Shown piece after piece: positions 27,948-35,994 of a stretch of DNA of 64,000 nucleotides. The notes beneath the pieces were generated by a model that did not search any database, was not told where the DNA came from, and saw only the letters and a program-made list of their open reading frames with translations. A program made the translations under genes and the position numbers. The DNA is from Paracoccaceae bacterium Fryx2 (lineage in GTDB: Bacteria; Pseudomonadota; Alphaproteobacteria; Rhodobacterales; Rhodobacteraceae), in NCBI GenBank assembly GCA_032334235.1, contig JAVSGI010000005.1, positions 3,103,501 through 3,167,500 on the forward strand, written 5' to 3'. Within the stretch, counting starts at the first letter, position 1; each line of letters opens with the position of its first letter.

Positions 27948-28957
27948 CAGCCATCCCCCTCATCTGTCGCCACGAAGCGCCCGAAGGCCCGGGGCCCGTC
28001 GCCGGTTTCAATCTCTCCGATCACCGCAAGGCTGGCGGCGTCGATCACCGTCAGGCTGTTGGAAAACCAGTTCGCCACCACGATCCGCGTCCCGTCTTCC
28101 GTGGCGTCGATGCCTTCGGGGTATTCGCCCACCGCAATCTCGGCCTGAACCGCCAGCGTTGCCAGATCGAACACGGTCACGCTGTCGGCATACTGGTTGG
28201 TGACAAAGCCGCGCCCGGCGGCGAAGGCCACCGCATAGGGCCGCGCGCCCGTGGCAACCCGGCCCAGAACCTGCCCGGTTTCGGGGTTCACCACCGTGAC
28301 GCTGTTGCTGCCGACATCGGCGGTGAAAACCCGCCCGTCCGGCGCGAAGGCCACGCCGAAGGGGCGCTGCCCGACACCGACGCGATGGCGCGGGGCCAGC
28401 GTTTCGGCGTCGAACACCGAAATCTGGTCGGCGTCGCGATCCGCTGTCACCAGCCAGCGCCCGTCGGGCGACACCGCCAGCCCGGCGGGCGCGCTGCCGG
28501 TGACAAGCTCCCGCTGCACCTTCAGGTCGCGCGCGCCGATCACCCAGACGCGGGCGTTGTACCAGTCCGACACGAACACCCGGCCACGCGGCGCATCCAC
28601 CGCCACGCCGATCGGCCCGCCATCGAGGGCAAGTTCGGCAGTTGCCCCGCCGTTCAGCGCATGGCGGCGAAGGATGCGGGATTCGGTGCTGACGGTATAG
28701 ACCGCGCCATCGGCCACAGACACCCCCGCAGGCTTGCCCGGCACGTCCAGGCGGGCAACCTCGGACATGAGGTCAAGGTCGATCACGCTCAGGTCGCTGC
28801 TGTTCTGGTTGGTGACGTAAGCCAGATCAGCCGCTGCGGGCCCCGCCAGCAGCGCCACAAGCGCCAGAAGGGGAAGGCTACGGCGCAAACCTTGCCGCCA
28901 GCGCGTCAAGCCCGGCCTGATAGACCCCGCTGACCGCCGCGATGGCGGCCGCGTCAT
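27947..28957 (-). CDS. YVTN-type beta-propeller protein (periplasmic)
   Basis: A 336-residue protein with about seven blades of the YVTN pattern (AYVTNQNSSDLSVIDL, GFVTNQYADSVTVFDL, IVVANWFSNSLTVIDA). The signal sequence lies at about residues 25-44 (LPLLALVALLAGPAAA). The ATG at 28957 has GGAG 11 nt upstream but lies 80 bp inside the SRPBCC gene. A TTG at 28906 is an alternative that shortens the N-terminus. It is coupled to the carrier gene. Such propellers accompany PQQ dehydrogenases, perhaps as scaffolds. Confidence 0.8.
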   Translation of the reverse strand: MTRPPSRRSAGSIRPGLTRWRQGLRRSLPLLALVALLAGPAAADLAYVTNQNSSDLSVIDLDLMSEVARLDVPGKPAGVSVADGAVYTVSTESRILRRHALNGGATAELALDGGPIGVAVDAPRGRVFVSDWYNARVWVIGARDLKVQRELVTGSAPAGLAVSPDGRWLVTADRDADQISVFDAETLAPRHRVGVGQRPFGVAFAPDGRVFTADVGSNSVTVVNPETGQVLGRVATGARPYAVAFAAGRGFVTNQYADSVTVFDLATLAVQAEIAVGEYPEGIDATEDGTRIVVANWFSNSLTVIDAASLAVIGEIETGDGPRAFGRFVATDEGDG

Positions 28958-29414
28958 TCAGGTTCTCCGGCGGGTCGTTGTTGGGATAGCCGCGATAGAA
29001 CGCGCCCCGCCATTCGATCTGCGACCCGCCGCCGTCCAGCGGCTTTACCGTCAGGTGCGAGGAATAGTTGGTGACCGGCAGCACCGCCACATCGACGGCG
29101 GTGATCATGTAGGAATAGCTCATCTTCGCCGCGTCGAACTTGGTCAGCGTTTCGGCAATCGTCGGCCCGCCTTCGGCGCCCAGTGTCAGCACCCGGGTCG
29201 CATCGATCTGGTTGCCGTTCACGCCGGTGGTGGAGAACACCGCCGGATGCCAGCTCATGTCCTGAAAATTGCCGATCACCGCCCAGACCGCCTCGGGCGG
29301 GGCGGTCACATCGACCGAAAGGGTGACCTTCTGCCGGGTCGGGCCATGCGCCAGCGCCAGTGTCGGCAGCAACACCAGCAGAACGGCAAGCCAGAGGTTT
29401 CGGAACGGGCTCAT
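28878..29414 (-). CDS. SRPBCC-superfamily (START/polyketide cyclase-like) secreted protein
   Basis: A 178-residue protein with a signal peptide (MSPFRNLWLAVLLVLLPTLA, cleavage after AHG). The ligand-binding fold starts with VTLSVDVTAPPEAVWAVIGN, typical of SRPBCC proteins, and ends with a long C-terminal helix. The chosen start at 29414 has GAGGA upstream. An ATG at 29426 overlapping the DUF3280 stop by 4 bp is also possible. SRPBCC proteins (MxaD-like) are known in methanol dehydrogenase loci, where MxaD aids electron transfer, so an MxaD/XoxD-like role is likely. Confidence 0.8.
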   Translation of the reverse strand: MSPFRNLWLAVLLVLLPTLALAHGPTRQKVTLSVDVTAPPEAVWAVIGNFQDMSWHPAVFSTTGVNGNQIDATRVLTLGAEGGPTIAETLTKFDAAKMSYSYMITAVDVAVLPVTNYSSHLTVKPLDGGGSQIEWRGAFYRGYPNNDPPENLNDAAAIAAVSGVYQAGLDALAARFAP

Positions 29415-29422
29415 TGCGGTCC

Positions 29423-29932
29423 TCATCGTTTGAAGAAGTGGTTTTTCAGGATGTAGCGAATGCCGCGCAGCCATGTCTCGTCGGTGTTCGACCGGATGTC
29501 GACCGACATGCCGCGCACCATTTCGCTGGTCTTCACGTCGCGCATCACCAGGTTCATCGAGAGGATCAGGTTGGAAACCTTCTGCACCTCGCCCACCAGC
29601 ACATAGTCGGCGCCCAGTTTCGCGGCCATCCGCACCTCGCAGCCGTAACAGTCGGCGGGGTTGACGGTGTTGGCAAGCTCGGCGGCAATCGGGTCGTTGG
29701 GCAGCAGCACCAGCCCTTCCTCGGCAAAGCGGCTGCGCACGGCATCTTCCAGAAGCGGTATCCGCGCCGTTTCATCGGCACGAACGCCGTTGTAGGCGCC
29801 CTCGGTCGAGGTGTCGATGAAGGTGATCCCCAGAAAGGCCACGCTTGCGCCGGGCAACAGCGGGCCGTCCGTCGCGGCAAGGCCGGGCAGGGGCAACAGG
29901 GCCATCAGCAGGAGGATCACAGCACGCCGCAT
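29423..29932 (-). CDS. DUF3280 family secreted protein
   Basis: A 169-residue protein with signal peptide (MRRAVILLLMALLPLPGLAA). The mature part (VAFLGITFIDTSTEG, then GADYVLVGEVQKVSN and LVMRDVKTSEMV) matches the DUF3280/DUF2380 family recurring in PQQ alcohol oxidation loci. It has a Cys pair CYGC near residue 95. It is the first gene of the minus-strand unit 29932-27135 and diverges from the ABC binding-protein gene over about 100 bp. Function unknown. Confidence 0.8.
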   Translation of the reverse strand: MRRAVILLLMALLPLPGLAATDGPLLPGASVAFLGITFIDTSTEGAYNGVRADETARIPLLEDAVRSRFAEEGLVLLPNDPIAAELANTVNPADCYGCEVRMAAKLGADYVLVGEVQKVSNLILSMNLVMRDVKTSEMVRGMSVDIRSNTDETWLRGIRYILKNHFFKR

Positions 29933-30031
29933 CGGGCCATGCTAACCGGCGACGTGTCCGGGACAATGCTCCATAAGTAGCGGTTTCACGGGGGGCCTTG
30001 ATCCCGCATCATCAACCCCGAAGGATTCAGG

Positions 30032-31240
30032 ATGATTGGGAGGTCGCCCGGAATGCCGAAGCCCCACAGTCTGCTTGCGGCAGGGTTTTTCGTGCTGCTT
30101 GGCGCGGCGCAGGCCCTTGCGCTTGATGTGAACGTCGCCGTGCTGCGGGTGGATGTGGCAAAGCCCCTGCCGATCTCGCGACTGGACGTGCCGCCGCCGG
30201 ACCTGGGCTTCGCCGGGGCGGCACTCGGCACCGGCGACAACCAGACGACCGGCGCCTTCCTGGGCAACACCTACACCACCGAAACCCGCGCCGTGCCGCC
30301 CGAGGAAGCCGAGGCGGCTTTCGATGCCCTGCTGGCCGGGGGCGCGCGGCTGATCGTGCTGATGGCCGATGGGGCCACGCAGCAGGCGCTGGCCGACCGC
30401 GCCGGGCCGGAGGTGCTGGTGCTGAACGCCAGCGCACGTGACGAGGATCTGCGCAATGACGGCTGCCGGGCGAACCTGCTGCATGTGGCCCCCAGCCGGG
30501 CGATGCTTTCCGATGCGGTGATGCAGTTTCTGGTGTTCAAGAAATGGACGCGGCTGTTCCTGATCCACGGCTCCCACCCCGAAGACCTGGCGCTGGCCGA
30601 GGCTTACCGCCGCTCTGCCACAAAGTTCGGCGCGAGGGTGGTCGAGGAACGCGAATTTGCCGACACCGGCGGCTCGCGCAACACCGACACCGGGCATGTG
30701 ATGGTGCAACGCCAGATGCCGGTCTTTACCCAGCGCGCCGCCGATCATGACGTTGTGCTGGCCGCCGACGACTCCGACATCTTCGCGGGCTATCTGCCCT
30801 GGCACACCTGGGACGCGCGCCCCGTCGCGGGCTCTGCCGGGCTGCGCCCCGTCAGTTGGCATCCCGCGCTGGAAGCCTGGGGCGCCACGCAGTTCCAGAA
30901 CCGGTTCGAACGGCTGAACGGGCGACCCATGCGCGAAGAGGATTATCAGGTCTGGCTGGCGATGCGGGTGATCGGCGAGGCGGTGACGCGGACCGGTTCG
31001 GCCGAACCTGCCACGATCCGCGCCTATGCCCTGTCGAACGACTTCGAGCTTGCGGCCTTCAAGGGGCAGAAGCTGACCTTCCGGCCCTGGAACGGGCAGT
31101 TGCGCCAGCCGATCCTGCTGACCGATGGCCGGTTGACCGTGACCGTCTCGCCGCAGGAGGGCTTTCTGCATCAGGTCTCGCCGCTGGACACGCTGGGCAC
31201 CGATGCCCCCGAAACCACCTGCCGCGCGTTTGGAGGATGA
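30032..31240 (+). CDS. Periplasmic binding protein of the PQQ-associated (Lut/Ped-type) ABC system
   Basis: A 402-residue protein with an N-terminal signal peptide ending near ALALD. The sequence recalls the PQQ-dependent alcohol dehydrogenase-associated ABC binding protein family (LMADGATQQAL, RNTDTGHVMVQRQMPV, DDSDIFAGYLPW). An ATG at 30053 with GGGAGG upstream is an alternative start, while the chosen one has AAGGA 6 nt upstream. Orthologous systems in Methylorubrum (lut) and Pseudomonas (ped) take part in lanthanide uptake, so this operon may import the XoxF metal. That is inference by family and location. Confidence 0.82.
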   Translation: MIGRSPGMPKPHSLLAAGFFVLLGAAQALALDVNVAVLRVDVAKPLPISRLDVPPPDLGFAGAALGTGDNQTTGAFLGNTYTTETRAVPPEEAEAAFDALLAGGARLIVLMADGATQQALADRAGPEVLVLNASARDEDLRNDGCRANLLHVAPSRAMLSDAVMQFLVFKKWTRLFLIHGSHPEDLALAEAYRRSATKFGARVVEEREFADTGGSRNTDTGHVMVQRQMPVFTQRAADHDVVLAADDSDIFAGYLPWHTWDARPVAGSAGLRPVSWHPALEAWGATQFQNRFERLNGRPMREEDYQVWLAMRVIGEAVTRTGSAEPATIRAYALSNDFELAAFKGQKLTFRPWNGQLRQPILLTDGRLTVTVSPQEGFLHQVSPLDTLGTDAPETTCRAFGG

Positions 31241-31243
31241 CGA

Positions 31244-32215
31244 ATGAAACCTGCCCTGCTGATCCTGCCGCTGTTCCTGCTGGGCGCCGCCCCGGCGCTG
31301 GCCAACAAGGTGTTCGTGACCAACGAGCGCGGCAACAGCGTCACCGTGCTGGACAGCGCCACCTGGGAGGTGATTGCCGAGTTTCCCGCAGGCAACCGCC
31401 CGCGCGGCATCACCATCAGCCCTGACGGAACCGAGCTTTACGTCGCCGCCTCGGATGACAACACGGTGCGGGTGTTCGATCCGGCAACCTATGCCGAGTT
31501 GCACACGCTGAGCTCGGGCCCCGACCCGGAGCTGTTCGTGCTGCACCCCTCGGGCAACCCGTTGTATATCGCCAACGAGAACGACAACCTCGTGACCGTG
31601 GTCGATGTGAAGACCCGGCAAGTGCTGGCCGAGGTGCCGGTGGGGGTGGAACCCGAAGGCATGGCGATCCACCCCGATGGCAGCGTGTTCATCAACACGT
31701 CGGAAACCACCAACATGGCGCATTTCATCGACGCCGCGACCTACAAGATCACCCACAACGTGCTGGTCGATCAACGGCCGCGCTATGCCCAGTTCACCTC
31801 GGACGGCAAGAAGGTCTATGTCAGCTCGGAAATCGGCGGCACGGTTTCGGTGATCGACATCACCGGCGCCGAACCCGTGATCACCAGGAAGATCGGCTTC
31901 GAGGTGCCGGGCGTGCTGCCGGAATGGCTGCAACCGGTCGGGCTAAGGGTCACGAAGGACGGCTCACGCATCTTCGTGGCGCTGGGGCCTGCGAACCGGG
32001 TCGCGGTGATCGACGCGGCGACCGACGAGGTGATCGACTACCTGCTGGTCGGCCAGCGCGTCTGGCAGATGGATTTCACCCCGGACGAGGCCTTTCTGGT
32101 GGTGACCAACGGCAACTCCAACGATGTCAGCATCATCGACGTGAAGGCTGAAAAGGTCATCAGGTCGGTCCAGGTCGGCGAACAGCCCTGGGGCGTCGTC
32201 GTGGCCCCGAACTGA
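31244..32215 (+). CDS. PQQ-dependent catabolism-associated beta-propeller protein
   Basis: A 323-residue periplasmic protein with signal peptide (cleavage near ALA-NK) and seven YVTN-like repeats (VFVTNERGNSVTVLD, LYVAASDDNTVRVFD, LVVTNGNSNDVSIID). It follows the binding-protein gene by 3 bp with GGAGG upstream. It recalls the family found with the ABC proteins of PQQ alcohol dehydrogenase loci and differs from the other propeller (27947-28957), so the locus carries two. A metal-carrying or scaffold function is possible but undemonstrated. Confidence 0.87.
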   Translation: MKPALLILPLFLLGAAPALANKVFVTNERGNSVTVLDSATWEVIAEFPAGNRPRGITISPDGTELYVAASDDNTVRVFDPATYAELHTLSSGPDPELFVLHPSGNPLYIANENDNLVTVVDVKTRQVLAEVPVGVEPEGMAIHPDGSVFINTSETTNMAHFIDAATYKITHNVLVDQRPRYAQFTSDGKKVYVSSEIGGTVSVIDITGAEPVITRKIGFEVPGVLPEWLQPVGLRVTKDGSRIFVALGPANRVAVIDAATDEVIDYLLVGQRVWQMDFTPDEAFLVVTNGNSNDVSIIDVKAEKVIRSVQVGEQPWGVVVAPN

Positions 32216-32230
32216 GAAAGGAAGAAAGCA

Positions 32231-32674
32231 ATGAAACGCCTTGCCTCAATCCTTGCCGCAACCATGCTGCTTGCACCGCAAGCCCAGGCCGGCCCGCTTT
32301 GCACGGAACTCGGCTTTGCCGGCCTTCTGGCGAAATGCAACCGGGGCGAACCGATCGTGGTAACCCTCGCCTCGGGTCAGCCGCTGTCGGCCGGTGATGT
32401 GACCCTGCAGTCGGGCGCCTATTACGAGATGCAGATCACGGCGGACGGCACCGCCGAACTGGCAATCGAAGGCGCCGCGTTCTTCCGGGCGATCTGGATG
32501 AACGAAATCGTCATAAGCGACATCGAGGTGCGCCCGATGGCGATCGACAGTCTGGAATTCGATGCGGCAGGCACCGCCACCCTGTCGTTCATCGCCATCA
32601 AGCCGGGCAGCTATGAAGTCAGGATCCCCGGCACATCCGGCGCAAGCCAGCGCATGACGATCGCGATCCAGTGA
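32231..32674 (+). CDS. Secreted protein, possibly cupredoxin-like
   Basis: A 147-residue protein with signal peptide (MKRLASILAATMLLAPQAQA). The mature part is beta-rich and ends IKPGSYEVRIPGTSGASQRM, the shape of a cupredoxin-like sandwich, but no copper-binding His/Cys/Met set is evident. There are two Cys near the N-terminus (LCTELG, AKCNRG). It lies 15 bp after the propeller gene with an AAAGGAAG ribosome-binding site. It belongs to the ABC operon, and its role is unknown. Confidence 0.7.
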   Translation: MKRLASILAATMLLAPQAQAGPLCTELGFAGLLAKCNRGEPIVVTLASGQPLSAGDVTLQSGAYYEMQITADGTAELAIEGAAFFRAIWMNEIVISDIEVRPMAIDSLEFDAAGTATLSFIAIKPGSYEVRIPGTSGASQRMTIAIQ

Positions 32675-32693
32675 AATCCGACAGGAGTGATGC

Positions 32694-32951
32694 ATGAAAC
32701 AGTCTGCCTTGCGGGCACTGGCCCTTGCGGCCCTGATGGCAACAGCGATGCCGGTCGCGGCGCACGATCTACCCGCCGAGACCGTCGACGCGATCACCCG
32801 GGCGCTGGCCGACATCCAGTGCCAGATGGACCCCGACGATATCGAGGTCAAGGATGGCGGCTATGCGCTTGACGACGTGTTCTGCGCCGACGGGCAATAT
32901 GACATGAAGATGGATGCGGCCTTTGCCGTGACCGAGAAAACCAAGGAATGA
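32694..32951 (+). CDS. Small secreted PepSY-like protein
   Basis: An 85-residue protein with signal peptide (MKQSALRALALAALMATAMP, cleavage near AAH-DL). The short acidic mature domain (ITRALADIQCQMDPDDIEVKDGGYALDDVFCADGQYDM) resembles PepSY domains and carries two Cys and many Asp. An acidic secreted domain next to a putative lanthanide transporter could bind metal, which is speculation. The ribosome-binding site ACAGGAG lies 7 nt upstream. Confidence 0.65.
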   Translation: MKQSALRALALAALMATAMPVAAHDLPAETVDAITRALADIQCQMDPDDIEVKDGGYALDDVFCADGQYDMKMDAAFAVTEKTKE

Positions 32952-33073
32952 CGCGGTTCGGCCGGGGGCAGGGAATCTGATGGCCGAGGCGGCCGGCAAA
33001 GACCGGAAGGGCAAGCAACACGCCCGGCCCGACGGCATTTCCCCTGTCGGCCACGCCCCCGGTTCCGGCCGCC

Positions 33074-33199
33074 ATGCCGTTTGAACCGTGGCCGGGTGCG
33101 TGTTTTCTGCTGTGGACCGCCGCCGCCTGTGCGACGGTCATCCGCAGGACGCTGCCCGCCGTAAAGGCAGGGGCCGGGCGGCGCGCGGGGGCCAGGTGA
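33074..33199 (+). CDS. Possible 41-residue membrane miniprotein
   Basis: The frame starts MPFEPWPGACFLLWTAAACA, one hydrophobic helix, followed by a basic tail rich in Arg. Its TGA overlaps the ATG of the ABC ATPase (TGATG), the coupling pattern used throughout this window, and it fills part of an otherwise unexplained 247-bp gap. There is no clear ribosome-binding site. It could be a real coupling peptide or chance. Confidence 0.3.
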   Translation: MPFEPWPGACFLLWTAAACATVIRRTLPAVKAGAGRRAGAR

Positions 33200-33924
33200 T
33201 GGGTTTGCAGGTTTCGCACCTCAGTTACAGCTACAATGGGCGACCGGCGCTGGACGATGTCGGCTTTGCCGTGGCGCCGGGGCGGTTCTGCGCGCTGCTG
33301 GGGCCGAACGGGGCCGGGAAATCGACGCTGTTCTCGCTGCTGACCCGGCTGATCGTGGCGCGCGAGGGCCGGATCGAGGTCGCCGGGATCGACATGGCCC
33401 GCAACCCGCGCGCTGCGCTGGCCCGCATCGGCGTGGTGTTCCAGCAGCCGACGCTTGATCTCGACCTGTCGGTGCGGCGCAACCTGCGCTATTTCGCCGG
33501 GCTCCACGGCATTTCGGGGCGGACGGCGGCACGCTCTATCGAGGCGGCGCTGGAACGCCTCGGCATGGCCGAACGGGCCGACGAGCAGGTGCGCGCCCTG
33601 AACGGCGGCCACCGGCGGCGGATGGAGATTGCGCGCGCCCTGATCCACCGGCCGCAGGTGTTGCTGCTGGATGAACCCACCGTCGGGCTGGACGCGGCCT
33701 CGCGTGCGGCGATCGGCGGGCATGTGCATGACCTTGCCGACTCGGGGCTGGCGGTGCTGTGGGCGACGCATCTGGTGGACGAGGTGCGCGACAGCGATCA
33801 GGTCGTGGTGCTGCATCAGGGCCGGGTGCTGGCCGACGGCAGCGCTGCCGCCATCGCGGGCGGCAGCACACTGGCAGAGGCGTTCCTGGCGATGACCGCC
33901 GACGGCGGCGGGGTTGCGCCATGA
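33199..33924 (+). CDS. ABC transporter ATP-binding protein of the PQQ-associated (Lut/Ped-type) system
   Basis: A 241-residue ATPase with Walker A GPNGAGKS, Q-loop VVFQQP, Walker B LLLDEP and H-loop ATHLVDE. The signature is LNGGHRRRMEIARA instead of LSGGQ, a form seen in the ABC-2/NodI-like exporter branch. The start at 33199 overlaps the miniprotein frame. It works with the permease encoded next (4-bp overlap) and probably with the binding protein at 30032. Confidence 0.87.
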   Translation: MGLQVSHLSYSYNGRPALDDVGFAVAPGRFCALLGPNGAGKSTLFSLLTRLIVAREGRIEVAGIDMARNPRAALARIGVVFQQPTLDLDLSVRRNLRYFAGLHGISGRTAARSIEAALERLGMAERADEQVRALNGGHRRRMEIARALIHRPQVLLLDEPTVGLDAASRAAIGGHVHDLADSGLAVLWATHLVDEVRDSDQVVVLHQGRVLADGSAAAIAGGSTLAEAFLAMTADGGGVAP

Positions 33925-34715
33925 GGGCGTGGCTTGTCGCGCTGGGAGTGATCGTCACCCGCGAGGCGCTGCGTTTCCTGCAGCAGCGCGGCCGGTTTCT
34001 GGCGGCGCTGGTGCGGCCGCTGGTCTGGCTGGTGGTGTTCGCGGCAGGGTTCCGCGCCGCGTTGGGCCTGTCGATCATTCCACCTTACCAGACCTACATC
34101 ACCTACGAGGTCTACATCGTGCCGGGCCTTTGCGCGATGATCCAGCTTTTCAACGGGATGCAATCCTCGCTGTCGCTGGTCTATGATCAGGAAATGGGGT
34201 CGATGCGGCTCTTGCTGACCTCGCCCCTGCCGCGCTGGTGGCTGCTGTTCTGCAAGCTGCTGGCGGGTGTCGCGGTGTCTATCCTGCAGGTTGGGGTGTT
34301 TCTGGCCATCGCCGCGGCCACCGGCATCACCATGCCGCCGATGGGCTATCTTGCGGTGCTGCCCGCGCTGGTGGCCAGCGGGCTTATGCTGGGGGCGCTG
34401 GGGTTGCTGCTGTCTTCGACCATCCGGCAGCTGGAGAACTTTGCGGGCGTGATGAACTTCGTCATCTTTCCGATGTTCTTCCTGTCATCGGCGCTTTATC
34501 CGCTGTGGAAGATGCAGGAAAGCTCTGTCCTGCTGCACGACCTCTGTGCGCTGAACCCGTTCACCTACGCGGTCGAACTGATCCGCTTTGCGCTTTACGG
34601 CCAGTTGAACCTGACCGCGCTGCTCTGGGTCGCGGGCAGTTTCGCCGTGTTCCTGCTGGGCGCGCTGTGGGGTTATGACCCGGCGCGGTCGATGCTGCGG
34701 CGCAAGCTGCGCTGA
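33921..34715 (+). CDS. ABC-2 type permease of the PQQ-associated (Lut/Ped-type) system
   Basis: A 264-residue inner-membrane protein with six predicted helices and the ABC-2 pattern EVYIVPGLCAMIQLFNGMQS, RLLLTSPLPRWWLL and NPFTYAVELIRFALYG. It overlaps the ATPase gene by ATGA. The family is annotated as the alcohol/PQQ-associated ABC permease (PedC-like). A periplasmic binding protein with an ABC-2 permease is unusual, since ABC-2 permeases usually export, so direction of transport is uncertain. Confidence 0.87.
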   Translation: MRAWLVALGVIVTREALRFLQQRGRFLAALVRPLVWLVVFAAGFRAALGLSIIPPYQTYITYEVYIVPGLCAMIQLFNGMQSSLSLVYDQEMGSMRLLLTSPLPRWWLLFCKLLAGVAVSILQVGVFLAIAAATGITMPPMGYLAVLPALVASGLMLGALGLLLSSTIRQLENFAGVMNFVIFPMFFLSSALYPLWKMQESSVLLHDLCALNPFTYAVELIRFALYGQLNLTALLWVAGSFAVFLLGALWGYDPARSMLRRKLR

Positions 34716-34880
34716 CGCCCGAGTCGCGGTGAAAGCCCGCGCGAAAAACCGCCACCTTCCGCTGTATTGCCGCAAGGGCGGTTTGCCGTGAACCTGAAAC
34801 CGGCGACCGGACGCAACGACGTCCGACCCCGAGTCCATGGAATGGAGGCGCCGATGTTCAAATTCTGGAGGAGGAACAAA

Positions 34881-35450
34881 GTGATCAAACTGCATCCCGC
34901 AATCGACAACGGCATTGCGCCGACCAAGCCGGGGTTCGCCGGCGGCACGCTGAAATGCCATTGCAAGACCAACCCTGTCACCGTCGAGATCGGCGCGCAG
35001 ACCGCCCACAACCACGCCTGCGGCTGCACCAAATGCTGGAAGCCGGAAGGCGCCATCTTCTCGCAGGTGGCAGTGGTCAGCCGCGACAAGGTGAAGGTGA
35101 CCTCGGGGGCCGACAAGCTGCATGTGGTGGACGAAAAGGCCACGATCCAGCGCCACGCCTGCAAGGATTGCGGCGTGCACATGTATGGCCGGATCGAGAA
35201 CAAGGGACATCCGTTCTACGGGCTGGACTTCGTGCATACCGAACTCAGCGACACCCCCGGCTGGGCGGCGCCCGAGTTTGCCGCCTTCGTGTCGTCGGTG
35301 ATCGAAAGCGGCGTCAGCCCCGACAAGATGCCGGAAATCCGCGCCCGCCTGACCGAGATCGGCCTGCCGCCCTATGACGCGCTGTCTCCGGCCCTGATGG
35401 ATGCCATCGCGACCCATCTCGCCAAGGCTTCGGGCAAGCTGGCGGCGTGA
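34881..35450 (+). CDS. gfa: Glutathione-dependent formaldehyde-activating enzyme Gfa
   Basis: A 189-residue zinc protein that promotes condensation of formaldehyde with glutathione, first described in Paracoccus denitrificans. Zinc cysteines are in [16 protein letters not shown] and [12 protein letters not shown]. The GTG start at 34881 has an exceptionally strong GGAGGAGG site 7-14 nt upstream and gives an N-terminus ([12 protein letters not shown]) matching known Gfa. An ATG at 34854 would add 9 residues. It lies apart from flhA-fghA but completes the pathway. Confidence 0.92.
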   Translation: MIKLHPAIDNGIAPTKPGFAGGTLKCHCKTNPVTVEIGAQTAHNHACGCTKCWKPEGAIFSQVAVVSRDKVKVTSGADKLHVVDEKATIQRHACKDCGVHMYGRIENKGHPFYGLDFVHTELSDTPGWAAPEFAAFVSSVIESGVSPDKMPEIRARLTEIGLPPYDALSPALMDAIATHLAKASGKLAA

Positions 35451-35464
35451 CGGTTCGAACCCTG

Positions 35465-35493
35465 CCGGTTGCGGTCTGCATGGCCGCAGCCGG
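35465..35493 (+). terminator. Hairpin after gfa
   Basis: A 10-bp stem (CCGGTTGCGG with CCGCAGCCGG, one wobble) and a 9-nt loop, 15 bp after the gfa stop. No U-run follows, so termination efficiency is uncertain. Confidence 0.4.
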
Positions 35494-35509
35494 AGCGGTG
35501 CGCGCAGGT

Positions 35510-35690
35510 TCAATCCGTCGCGCGGCACCCGTACTCGTCCCAGCACCGGACAGACGCACCAAGGCCGTAGCGGTCGGCCAGCGTGCCGTCGCGTGCCAGA
35601 TCTGACAGGATCGCCTCGACCCGCCGGGTCAGCGTGGTGTCGCCGATGCCGCGCAATGCGGTGCTGCTGGGCAAGGTGCTGGGCGGGGCG
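35510..35690 (-). pseudogene. 3' remnant of a solute-binding-protein-like gene
   Basis: About 55 codons read as the C-terminal end of a family-3 binding protein (VEAILSDLARDGTLADRYGL, the usual end motif with DGT and a YG-L). Nothing upstream continues the fold: at about 35690 the frame changes and an ABC-2 permease remnant begins. It is interpreted as the leftover side of a deletion. Confidence 0.55.
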
Positions 35691-35994
35691 ACACCAGCAC
35701 CTCGCGCAGGAAGCCGAACTCCCTGTCCCGTATCAGCGACACCGCCGCCTGCACCGAGGTGTAAAGGATGTTCGGCACGATCACGGCGGGAAAGATGAAT
35801 TGCATATGGGTGTAGGGCACGACAAAGCGCACCTCGCCATACACCTCGCCGCGGAAACAGGGGTTCAGCCCGATTCCGAGGATCAGCACCTACAGCAGCG
35901 GGCGGCTGACCCCGCCGATGATCTGCCCGCGGTCGCGCAGCGACCGTTTCACCTCGCGCAGCCAGATGGCGTAGATGCCGATGATCAGACCCAT
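35691..35994 (-). pseudogene. 5' remnant of an ABC-2 type permease with an internal stop
   Basis: The start (MGLIIGIYAIWLREVKRSLR) overlaps the upstream ATPase stop by 10 bp. After 34 codons a TAG at 35892-35890 interrupts the frame, but the same frame then continues with normal ABC-2 permease sequence (RGEVYGEVRFVVPYTHMQF, DREFGFLREVLVSP). At about 35690 the homology stops and runs into unrelated sequence. The C-terminal half with the last helices is gone. It was probably the partner of the ATPase at 38696-39655. Confidence 0.75.

Noticed and set aside
29423..29932. Reading the DUF3280 CYGC pair as a thioredoxin-type CxxC active site
   Set aside because: The surrounding sequence lacks the Trp and cis-Pro context of thioredoxin folds and the protein matches DUF3280 along its length.
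32980..33084. 34-codon frame in the gap before the ABC ATPase
   Set aside because: Hydrophilic, no ribosome-binding site and overlaps the better candidate at 33074-33199.
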